From Leptoclinus maculatus (Eukaryota; Chordata; Actinopteri; Perciformes; Stichaeidae): 64,000 nt of DNA. The translations under genes and the position numbers were made by a program. Shown piece after piece: positions 47,448-57,062 of the stretch. The stretch is taken from positions 19,014,343 through 19,078,342 of the forward strand of contig JAVDOI010000009.1 of NCBI GenBank assembly GCA_032191485.1, read 5' to 3'. Below the pieces are notes generated by a model that ran no database searches, was not told where the DNA came from, and worked only from the letters and a program-made list of their open reading frames with translations. Numbering within the stretch: the stretch's first letter is position 1; every line of letters starts with the position of its first letter.

Positions 47448-50400
47448 ATACTATGTTACACCATTACAGTTGACTTTGTAAACCACCAATGGAGGTACTT
47501 GTTTGACACCTGACAATAGTTGGATTTAATAAAGTGTGTCCAGAGCAGCTCTCATCTTTGAACAGGACCCACTTATCTCTGTTCTTCCCACCATCTTTAC
47601 CAGACTGTTACAAAGTTACGCCACATCACACACACATTCATGACAGTTCGGTCTCCATCAATAAAGCAGCAACAAGTTTGACTTTGGACTCTATGGTAAG
47701 ATGAAGATGTCGGATTGTTTTCCTGTTAAAGCAGTGTGAGAAACTGGAGGTTTAGCGAGACTATGAATCTTGTGCTCCACTTGAACAGCAGCCCTGGATA
47801 AACTTGGTCCGTATGGAATGGAAACAACATAGTTAACACCTAATGGACCTTCCCTCTTGGGGCACAGAATTAAACGTGTGTTGCTTTTGCACCCTGCAAC
47901 AATCACAATCCGTTAATAACTAGAAAAATATGATTTCACCTTGCTGACAGAGGTGAGTAGTCAGCTATTCAGTAAAACACCGGTCATAAGGGAGCTCTCC
48001 TTAATCTCATTGCTTATTTTTGTGCATTGATGCTGAATTATTCAAGAGATAATAACAATGCAACTACGATTACATTTCCCCCCCACTCATATACAGTATG
48101 TGAGGAAAGCAAACCCACCTTTGTTGCTGAAGTCATCTATCATGACTATCTCAGCCAGGTATTTCCCGGGAGTCCTCTTGATGACACTGTGGACTGTTCT
48201 CAGCAGTGTAGACCAGCCTTCATTATGGAAGACTATCACCACACTGGAGGTCATCAGTCTGTCATCGTAGTGCCAGTACTTACACCTGGAGAGGTGGGAC
48301 AGAGGGCCAAGTGCGGGTCAGTTAAACTCATTCATTACAGGTCCCCATTAGGAATGTTGCTGCTTTCAACTTCATGTCACTCATAGGATGTGTAGGCGTG
48401 TCCAAAATGAGTGAAAATAGTCATCTAATGCAGTGTGACATGCGTTGTATTCTGTTCCGTATCAGTTGAGTTTTAGAGTTGCATGTCATGCAGAAGGTAT
48501 TAGGGGTGTAATGTAAAACTACTACTCTGTTTATGTCAGAAAATATCTATATTCGAATGATACTGTAAATGGGTGGGGCTTATAATGGGAGTTGTTAGAA
48601 ATTGTCTGATCTGCTTCATTTCTTTGCATTAAAGGGATAGTTCGGGTGTTCTGAAGTGAGGTTTTATGAGGCTCCTATCTATTGTCAGTGTATTACCTAC
48701 AGAGAAACAGACAGGAGTACCGACACAAGCAGCAGCAAAACAAATTGAACCACCTATAAAGGTCCTAAAAATCAATATCCGTATAAGTGTACTCTATATA
48801 TAGAATATTTATGCCATCAGACAGCCCCTTCTGACAGGGAACTGAAACTGAAACGTATCTATGCGTTCTTCAAAGCCACAAACTCCATTGACAAAAACAG
48901 TGTGGTTGAAGTTTCTGTGAGGAACCTTTAACTGGTTATGAAACAGTCTTGATTTAATATGGACGCCTGTATATGACCTACATTAGTCAACGAGACCATC
49001 AGCAACAAGATTGGCTTATTTCAAATTAGTCAGTCTTAATGCTCGTCATCCTACCAGGTCGAAATCATGCAGGTTCACCAGAAACTCCTACAGCTCAGAC
49101 TCTAGTGGGGCCTCTGGCAGCGAGCAGCCTGCTGCGGACAGACCCAGATCAGGTTTTCTTTAACAGCTGGAGGTTGCGTTTATAATGGGAGGAAGCTCAG
49201 ATGAAAGTAAAGTTGGTCTGAGTTGTCCATGATGAAAAATGAAAAAAGCTATCAAGCAAAACCACCCATACATAACAGGTCATGGGGACCTGATAGATTT
49301 TTTGTGGGGGACTAGGATGCACTCTGTGTGCTATTGATCAACACACTTTTGTGTGGATAAACAGTAGTACGTGTCTTTTCAGCAGCATTGATACGTAATT
49401 GATATGTCACATCATTGTCTGTTGTAAATGTTTTTGTCACCACCGCATTGAATATTGGAATATTGAATATATTGGCAATTTTACAATTGATTCATTGAAC
49501 AAACAGTCAGGAGCCTCAGTAGCGTGTGGAAGAACCATACACAGCCTCACCAGCCTGGCTCCTCCTCCTCATGCCTCAGCCTGGTCACACTGCTGTGGGA
49601 TGGCATTCCACTCCTCAAGCAGGATTTGTCGCAAGTCAGCCAACGTGGTTGTGTTGGTCACTCTAGCACGAACAGCACGCCCAAGCTGATCCCACAAGTG
49701 TTCACTGGGGTTGAGGTCAGGACTGTTGGCAGAGAGTGTAATGGCCTGCCAACAGTCCTGACCTCAACCCACTTGTGGGATCAGCTTGGGCGTGCTGTTG
49801 GTGCTAGAGTGTGACTGTTTGTTAAATGAATAAATTGTAAAATTGCCAATATGTCTTGTTTCTTCCTTGTTACTGATAGACTTCAATCATCCAATCCACC
49901 AAACAACACCAAAGAAGAGTCGATAGCAACAGCAGAATAAGCTGTTTGGCATTGGCAGAGAAGATTTGGCACATTTTTCATGGGCACAACCCACATACTC
50001 AGCTGTGCTGCTCATCCCACCAATGCATGTTCCTTATGAATGGGGCACCGTTGAAAAGGGAACTAAACAGGCTTTCCAACGGTATAAGATTTATTGCCAG
50101 GAAGCATTGTTACAACAGAGAAATAATCTACCAAACACAAATTTCCGAACTTTTTGTTCTATGTTTATATATAACAAACTTTTAGTATATATATATATAT
50201 ATATATATATACTAAAAGTTTGGAGTGTTTAATCCTCCAAGAGATTTAGAAGTTTGGTTTCCAGTAAAATGTGGGGACTGCTGAGCTGAGAGAGGAGAGT
50301 GTAACATCCCGTTAGTGTGCGTTTCCCCTGATTGCACTCATCCTCCTCACCTGCCCGGTCCACCCAGCTGCCTCCAATCCTCTCATCACCCCACTCATAT

Positions 50401-53400
50401 ACACTCCCCTGCTTTCCCCACTCCGGCTGTCAGATCGTCATTGTTCTTCCCCTGTGCTCCTTGTGTCTCCCGTGCTGTTCCCTCGTGTGGATTTAATGAT
50501 TTTGGACTTTGCCTTTTTGTTTGTTTTTGCTCGCTCCCGTTTGGAGTCGCTTTAAGTTTTTGTTTATTTATCTTTTGATGACCAGTAAAATATCTTATTT
50601 CTAAACTTCACCTCGTCTCCAGTGTCGGTCTCTGCTCATGAGTCTTAGCCCAGCCCTGAACCGTGACAGAGAGAAAGCCTAATGGTGAATGCACTGGGGT
50701 CAAGGATAAGAAAAAGTGAAACATCCCTCCCGCTAATGCAATTTTCAAAAAGAAGCCATGGTAGAGGTTGCCAGAAGAATTTAAACTACAGTTGTCATAA
50801 AATAAAATTAAGCTGATTTAGTTTATTTCTGTAAGTCGACTTAACAACCAGTACCCCTTCTTATTCCCACTTAAAGGTTAGGTTTGGTTGACTAGTTCTC
50901 AAACTGGCGGAACAAATCAGAGAACCATGTTTACCACTGCTTTCTGTAAAGACGACTACTATTTAAGTTAAGGCTTGCGTCACAGAAAGTCTGCTCTGCA
51001 GAGAGGTCATGCAGAAACGCATAGGGTTGTCAGGTGATGAAGAATACACATTGGGGCCAGACTACCTCTGTATATAGTTAATCATCAGGTGTTTGGACTG
51101 GTTTGGTGCTAGATAAATTAGGCCCTGTTCAGACCTGGCATTAACATGCGTCTTGGGTGATCCGGTCACAAGTGGATGGCACTACGCCAGTTCACCTGGC
51201 ACTAGAATGCGTCTCCACATGAACCACAAGTGACCACTTGCTCATACGTTAACACTCATACGTTTACACCTACAAAATTCGGCGGGAGACAGCAGTAGTG
51301 ATATCCTGTATATTAGTGAATTTTGGGTAGATTTCATGAACATAAAGATACAAGGGTCCCCGGGGACCTCCGTACTGCCTCAGAGATTCAGAAAGACGGG
51401 GATGAGATGAGGTAGGCAGGTGTCCGGTCTGTGCAGAGCACTGGAACAACTGAGTTGCCTCTTGATGCAGAGTATATGTTAAGGGCTTTTATTTTGAAAG
51501 GACAGAAAGGAAAGCGTGAGAGTTATAAATGTGGGAGTTATAAAGTGGGAGTTATAAAGTATTTTCTGTGTTGGTTCAGTTGCTCTGTATTATCATTTCA
51601 TTACCTTCATAAAGTATAGGCGTTACCTAACCCTCGGCTACACAAGCTGTTGTGGATCACTGCTCTCGGTGGGCAACACAAACACTCTCACAAGTCAGTA
51701 GAGTAGGCGGTCCTTCAATGTGGCTCAGGACACCTTTGAATGTGGTCTAAACGATCGGACCTCAATGATTCCTCAATGCATCTTGAGTGCATTTGTGATC
51801 GGATTACCGAAGACACATGTAAATGTCAAATGTGCTGGTAAATTATTACGACATGTTATGACATATTAGTATTAAGTGTTGTAATAGTAATCTAGGGTGG
51901 ATCACAGTTAAAACAAACAACAAAGTGAGTAAAGAAGGTGGCAGAATTGTAGTCAGTATGAACGGCAGTACTCACTCTTCATGGCGTATATCACTGATGG
52001 TTCTGTCCAGTGAGATCATGTCACTAGCTACCATGTTGAAGCCAAACTCTTTGATGGAACTCTGGATGGCGTCTTTGTACTCTGGGCCCAGGACAAAAGG
52101 CTTGGCTCCCTCTCCAGGACCGCCGAGGACCCCTGGAGGCTCAGGTTCCTTGGGCTCAAAGTTTCCCAGGATACCTTTCTTCAGGACGGGGCTGGTGTAG
52201 GCTTGGATGTGGGGTTTGAATGTCACATACTGCTGCTGGATCACCTGTTTTTGGTTTGGCTGCTGGTCGGGATTATGGGCATGGTTGGCACCACCTGGAG
52301 ATGACAACCAGACACCAAAAGATGACACAATACCACAACATGCAAGTGCTAATAAAACTGTACCTAGTGTCTTTTGCCCTCATTTTCAGATTTCAGAAAA
52401 CCTTCTTCTGCTTCTGGGATTTTTTTAAGGACCTCATTACAGATGTTGATCCAAATCCCTGTTTGTTTGTTTGCATTGTTATCAGCTACTAGGGCTGCAA
52501 CTGACATTTACTTTTGATAGAAATAAATGTTTTGATGTTTTTATCAGTTTTGTTATGTCATCCAATAGCACCAAATTTCCTCCTACCCCATGGTTGACAA
52601 TTTTAAATATCAAATCATCAATAGTGTGCAGAGAGAATATTTGGAGGTTTTCCTCCTTTCTGGAGTAATAAATTGGACAGATTAAACACCAACTAAATGT
52701 GATTACAACATTACTTTACATTGACACTTTCATTTGAGTTGCCTTCATATGGTGAAATATCTTAACTTTTGAAAATGTATGAAATGATGAGAGTTGAACA
52801 GATCTTAAACCTCTGTTGGACAATGAGTGTATTGTTGTAAACAAATCATAAACAAACGTAAATTCAACAGTTTTCAGACATGTGCTGCATTTACTCTCTT
52901 AAACTTGTTTGATACAGTGTCTAACAGCCTAACTACCTTGCAAACACTCCTTCCTGGTAAAATTCACACATATAAAACTTGTACATGTAATATATGTATC
53001 AGGACCTTTAAAATGACAGGTAACCTTTACAGCAGTGCCTGCTAAACAAAAGCTTGAGCCTTTTTCTTAAAAATGTAGAAGCTGGGTTTGTTTATGGGAT
53101 GTTTAAAAATGGAACTGTGCCTCACCATGTTTGAGTCTGATGGAGTTGAGGTCGACCTCCACCCCTTCCACATGAGGCCAGGGCACCACAGGCTTAAACT
53201 GATCAGCTAGGTCTCCTTTGGGCAGCACACCATCATCCTGTGTGGAGGATACGACAGAGACATTGCACAGAATGCACATTATAAACATTACATCAGAGAA
53301 TAATACAGTAGTTGAACATGCTGGGACAAAGAAATGAATGAGTAATAATTAAACAATATGATTAACAGCTACGTGTATCATTTGGGAAGAATATTTAGAG

Positions 53401-55639
53401 CTGATAAGAGCCTGTCACAAGTAATCACTAACAGGGGGGGATAAATGCAGCCTACATAATGCTCTGTGGGTTTGTCATTATGAGCTTTTAAAGATCATTT
53501 TCCTCATTATCTGGTTTTAAAAGATTTACTGCATGGTTGAGTCAGACCCAATTAACCATTAAGGGGACCTTATGCGCGTTAAAAAAGGTACCTTGTTGAA
53601 TTTTTTACCCCTGGTTGCAGCATTATACCGTTTTGTTTGTTCTCATGCACATTCCTACCAAGGATTTTACAAAACACCACTGATCTACAGTTTTTGGCAT
53701 AACATGTGTTTGAACCTTTGACCACCAAATTATAATCAGTTTATCTTTGAGTCCAAGTGACCATTGTTGCCAAATTTGAGGACATTTCCTCCTGAGACAT
53801 CGCGTTCACAAGAATGGGGCAGACGGACAGACAAACCGAAAACATATTGCCTCCGGCCACGGCTGTCACCGGCGCCGAGGCATAAAAAGGCTCCTATTGA
53901 TTGTACCAAAGGTGAGCAAAAAAGTCCACCAGCCATAGACAGCCAATGTAATAATCATGTCACTCAAGCCTAATTTTACAAAAGTCTTAACTTGTAGAAA
54001 GTTTTTTTGTTGCTCCCCTATACTTCAATGGGGTTTTTCCTTCATATGGCAATTTTGTGGCATACAATCGTAGATTCAATGTCTTTATGAAATCTTAAAG
54101 GTGCTAAATACGACATTGGGAGCATTTATATTGCCTCTCAACAACTGTCAACATGGCGATGGCTGAGCCGGCGGCTTGCAGCTAACGATGCTAACATCGC
54201 TAACAGTGCAAACAACCGAAAAAGTACTGACAGAGCTAACAGTGTTAAACTAAGGGGAAACTGGAGTGTGGGCACTATGCTTCCGTGACAATGCCATCCA
54301 TCGAGACGGTGTTTACAGCTGTAACCGCCGTATGAGCGCAGTGCAGAGCGGCGGCCGTGAGCTAGCCAGTGGGGCACTCTCACATGCACAAACATGCACT
54401 GAAAGGCATCCGGGCTGAGCCAAAAATGTCAAGAAACTCAGATTACAACACACACACAGAGGGAGAGTGACTTAATTCTGTGCTGCAGGTAACCAAGTTT
54501 CAAAACATTGTTAATGTATATTACTATCCATAAAGTTTGTTTAAGTCACATTCAGAAGGATTCGTATTTAAGTGGATCAAACATTAACCAACCATTGATA
54601 ACTGCACTAATCACTCTATGTCTGTATATATTTAAGGCTAATTGCAGGAGGTAGTGTGTAATAGATAACACATCACTACTCCACATCATGTCATTTACAG
54701 GATCTAGTCTGGATAGACTCATAGTATATAGTATATTTATGTATTATTTGTGTGCTTGTCGGCACACTTATACCCATAAATGTATCGTGATGCTGCCATT
54801 CACGCTTTAAAGCACATGTCAGTCGGAACGTATCAAAAAGAAAAGATAACATCATCTCACGGTCTAACTGGTCTTTTCAGAAAGCTATATCACGGGACGT
54901 ACTGCTTCAGGACAATAGTATGTGACCATGTTAAAAACATATTCCTGGTCGACATAGCAGGACTTTCAGCAAAGACATAACGTTAAGTGAACTCATGTCA
55001 ACTTTCTAGACAGTTCCTGCTTAGCGAGGCATGACGCCAAGATGGTGACATATGCGGATATGTATCCGGTGTGATTTCGGAAATCAGAGTTAATGGTAAC
55101 AGTGGCATGTGAATAGAGCTACTGTACTCGTATTAAACGACAAAAGTTGCAACTGTTGTGTTGCATACAAATGTGTCAAATGACTACATAAGCAAAGAGT
55201 ATCGAGGCAGCTAACGTTAGTAGCTAGCTACGAACAAATCTCCATGACAACCGATGTAAGTTAGTAGCTAGAGCTAGCATGTAGCCATACAGCTGAATGA
55301 ATGCGTGTATTAGGAATGATGTTCTTACTATTTAAGACACTACTATGACCCTACTGTCATTATCAGTCACCATCCATGTTACTCGTGTCGCATAGCTAAC
55401 GGTACGTGTATTGTACACTTCGATGTGTTGGGTCAGAGTCATGCTAGCACGGACTATTGTTACATGCAGTTCCCCTTTGGACACTTTAGGTTAACTGGTT
55501 GCTGTTGTCAACTCACCCGTTTTTCAAAGGGGTTTTCATCGTTGGGTTTCGGCGACAGAGAAGACCACAGCACCAACAATCCAAGAAAGGTCCCAATGAA
55601 AAGAAAACTCCGTATAATAAATCCAACTTTCAGCCTCAT
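38062..55639 (-). CDS. galnt7: Polypeptide N-acetylgalactosaminyltransferase 7
   Basis: A Golgi type II membrane enzyme that adds GalNAc to serine/threonine, favouring partly glycosylated peptides. Exons, minus strand: 55517-55639, 53126-53237, 51976-52294, 48119-48285, 47248-47378, 46901-46980, then one of 45402-45584 or 44961-45143, then 42971-43088, 42732-42854, 41692-41807, 40573-40675, 40335-40433, 39793-39921, 39564-39594, 38062-38168. With one version of exon 7 the sum is 1941 nt, or 646 residues (human is about 657). The TM anchor lies near residues 9-29 (FIIRSFLFIGTFLGLLVLW). Family marks: ILGNFEPKEPEPPGV, EFGFNMVASDMISLDR, CKYWHYDDRLMTSSVVIVFH, NEGWSTLLRTVHSVIKRTP, metal-binding DAH near 290-292, the Gal/GalNAc-T motif IWGGENFE near 400-407, and a ricin B-type lectin domain (RINEANQLMQYDQCLT, CLDRSDLLHKVF, QKWEMNN). 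The ATG opens directly into the anchor. No frame breaks. Confidence 0.96.
38310..38834. repeat. Interspersed repeat 'Y', copy in galnt7 intron 14
   Basis: Shares the block ATAAGCGCAGTGCAGAGCGG, CCAGTGGGGCAC, ATTACAACACACACA with 54098-54500, and its end (AATGCTCTGAAT...TTTAGCACCT) with 43950-44241. The AGGTGCTA/TAGCACCT ends suggest a small TIR element. Confidence 0.65.
39564..39594 (-). CDS. galnt7: 31-nt micro-exon of galnt7
   Basis: It encodes about ten residues (DLHRFTQLTTG with the next base) joining two parts of the lectin domain. The acceptor is TTTCCAG and the donor CAG|GTAAAT. Phase and sequence (LHRFT...GKCLDRS) match the family, so I regard it as real. Confidence 0.88.
42148..42350 (+). 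mobile_element. tRNA-derived SINE
   Basis: It starts GGGGCAACCGTGGCTCACTG (box A-like) with GGTTCGATCC (box B). The common fish SINE body GTGTCCCTGAGCAAGACACT follows, then a CAGATG/CCTTACAGG tail. It lies in galnt7 intron 9. It is a retroposon and not a functional tRNA gene, because there is no cloverleaf beyond the promoter boxes. Confidence 0.8.
43157..43747. mobile_element. TIR element, about 590 bp, in galnt7 intron 7
   Basis: A perfect 18-bp inverted repeat (TAGCCGTGTTTCCATTCA) bounds 43157-43747. The outermost TA on each side may be the target duplication. No transposase is encoded, so it is non-autonomous. Confidence 0.75.
43950..44241. repeat. Interspersed repeat 'Y', copy in galnt7 intron 7
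   Basis: Shares GCTAACAG...AGCAACAGTG, GGGTGCTATGCTTC and the ATGTAGCACCTTT end with the other two copies (38310-38834, 54098-54500). Confidence 0.6.
44961..45143 (-). CDS. galnt7: galnt7 exon 7b (3' member of a duplicated exon pair)
   Basis: 183 nt, flanked by CTGTCAG and |GTACAG splice sites. It encodes TVCTVPMIDSVHGQKFTVEP, then QGGGDEDGFARGAWDWSMLW and KRVPLGEAEKKLRKTQTEPY. Incoming and outgoing phases are identical to those of exon 7a. It resembles human GALNT7 most closely at GGGDEDG and in the KKLRKTxTEPYR end. Confidence 0.93.
45402..45584 (-). CDS. galnt7: galnt7 exon 7a (5' member of a duplicated exon pair)
   Basis: 183 nt, flanked by TTTGTAG and |GTACAT splice sites. It encodes TVCTVPLIDYIDGNEYTMEP, then QQGGDEDGLARGAWDWSLLW and KRVPLSQREKAQRKHTTQPY. 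The frame is open and the core residues are kept. Only 258 bp separate it from exon 7b. Including both exons would keep the frame but would duplicate part of the catalytic fold, so one-or-the-other splicing is the sensible reading. Confidence 0.92.
47381..47444. repeat. (AC)32 microsatellite abutting the galnt7 exon 5 acceptor
   Basis: On the transcribed strand this is (GT)32 followed at once by AG and exon 47248-47378, so the repeat occupies the place of the polypyrimidine tract. Confidence 0.95.
49469..49852. mobile_element. Foldback element carrying Tc1-type transposase pieces
   Basis: Outer arms (ATATTGGCAATTTTACAATT and its inverse) and inner arms (CACGCCCAAGCTGATCCCAC and its inverse) make a nested palindrome with its centre near 49740. 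The left arm has about 150 extra bases. On the minus strand, 49735 down to 49500 encodes HLWDQLGRAVRARVTNTTTL and DLRQILLEEWHSIPQQC, the C-terminal part of a Tc1-like transposase. It lies in galnt7 intron 3. Confidence 0.8.
50175..50222. repeat. 48-bp perfect palindrome
   Basis: CAAACTTTTAG, then alternating TA, then CTAAAAGTTTG: both halves are exact complements, so the strand can fold into a hairpin with almost no loop. It lies in galnt7 intron 3. Confidence 0.9.
50300..50668 (+). mobile_element. Solo LTR, 369 bp, GAGAG target duplication
   Basis: It begins TGTAACATCCCG and ends CCGTGACA (TG...CA). GAGAG flanks both ends (50295-50299 and 50669-50673). A CAGTAAAA stretch and a T-rich 3' part fit an LTR. 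No internal retrotransposon genes are present. The superfamily is uncertain. Confidence 0.75.
51121..51837. mobile_element. Non-autonomous TIR element (MITE-like)
   Basis: The left end GACCTGGCATTAACATGCGT and the GGTGATCCGGTCACAAGTG block recur inverted, with mismatches, at 51790-51837 (CACATGTAAATGTCAAATGT). The ends are diverged, so it is old. It lies in galnt7 intron 3. Confidence 0.65.
53690..53890. repeat. Degraded interspersed repeat in galnt7 intron 1
   Basis: Contains CTGAGACATCGCGTTCACAA, GACGGACAGACAAACCGAAA and CTCCGGCCACGGCTGTCACC, a block I recognise as widely dispersed in percomorph genomes. Class uncertain. Confidence 0.5.
54098..54500. repeat. Interspersed repeat 'Y', copy in galnt7 intron 1
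   Basis: It begins AAAGGTGCTAAATACG and shares GAGCGCAGTGCAGAGCGGCG and GTGGGCACTATGCTTCCGTG with the other copies. This is the best-preserved left end. Confidence 0.65.
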
Positions 55640-55910
55640 CTTGGAAGCTCTTCCCGGGTAGCCAGGCTGAAAACAAGCTAGATGAGTTAACGTTAGCTGC
55701 TAACAAGGGCTAACCGGCTGGCAGGATAGGCAGCCAGCTAACAACTAACGCTGGTTCTAGACGACACTGGCATTAACTCGACAAGCGGTGGTGCTTTCCG
55801 CTCAAATTATACTTTGTACTGTGTCAGGCTGATGGAAACGGCTCCTTTCCGGTTCCCTTAACGCGGTGTCCTTCTTGACAATTGGTCTCTCTGACTTGCC
55901 ACCACTGTTC
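55640..55910 (-). promoter_or_regulatory. galnt7 5' UTR and promoter region
   Basis: Directly upstream of the galnt7 start. No clear TATA box. Several GTTAACGTTAGC-type palindromes and a CCTTTCCGGTTCCC stretch (ETS-like core, near 55845) lie here. Confidence 0.4.
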
Positions 55911-56654
55911 TGCCCAGCCCAGAGGTACACGCCTGTAGCGGCATTCAATGGTTCTCACTTAATTAAGCAAGAATGTTGCCTGATATATTAGTCATTCTGT
56001 AATATACATGGCGTACATGACGGTAGACTCTCTCGTGGACTCTCAGGTATTAAAGCAGGTTCACTGGGTGTGGGAAGAGTAACTAGAGTACCTGTCTGCT
56101 TTTTGGAACATTCGTTAGGTGTGCTGCTCAATAATATACCTGTAGGGGCTGTGGCTCATTGTTGTAACGCCCACGTCAAATAGCCTACTAATGCAGAGAT
56201 ACTTATTATTAAGCGGTTATTATGAAGCATTAGAATAATAATACATGTTTGTAGAGTGTTGTCTTTGTAAATTATGTTGTTAATTTCAATTCGATCTGTT
56301 GTGTTAACTTCAGAATACCCTCAGATTATCCAGCATATCACCTCTCGGAGGCCATTTGACACGTCGCCATTCCTTAGACAAAGGGTTTCATTGTCAAGCA
56401 CCACAGCAGAACAAATCAGCTGTAGGCTCCTTATATGACTTGGACTGAGAATCTTCCTAGACTACTTGCTAAATGTGTGTTTAAGTCTGCAGTCAACCAC
56501 AAATAATTCTTCTCATGCCTTAATAAATTACCTCATGACAATTTGAAAAAGTCTACTGGCCTCATACATTGCTTTTGCAAACAATAGTGTACCATTTGTC
56601 CACATTCACTGCTGTGAGACTGCTGGACAGGTCAGTGGGGTCGACATGTCATGG

Positions 56655-57062
56655 ATCATTTATTCATATTTATTTACATATTCATGCAAACACCTGGATG
56701 TCGGTACTTGTCAATGGGAAATAAATTCCAATATTTACAAAAGTGTAGATCACCAAAAGTCACAATCATCTGTCAGGGGAAAAAACAAGTCCTAATGAAT
56801 AAACATTTAAAATAAACCAATTATGGCAACACAAAGGCAATGCACTATGTTCCCAGAGTACAGCTTGCAGCAGAGTAAATCATCAGTGTATTGTGGTGTA
56901 ATGACGTTATAGTAGGCAAACTCAACCATACAGTTGAAAACATTGTGTGTTGACATAAAATGGTTAATAGGGGGCTTGGCACATCGAAATTTAAAATGTT
57001 AAAGAAATGTCATCTGAATTGTAGTTGCTTTTCCGTGTCCCACTGCATGTGTGCCCATCATC
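56655..57062 (-). other. Probable 3' UTR of the ASB gene
   Basis: Overlapping AATAAA signals on the minus strand (revcomp of TCATTTATTCATATTTATTT near 56658-56678) suggest the transcript ends here, about 0.4 kb after the stop. The 55.9-56.65 kb stretch holds nothing else I recognise. Confidence 0.5.
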
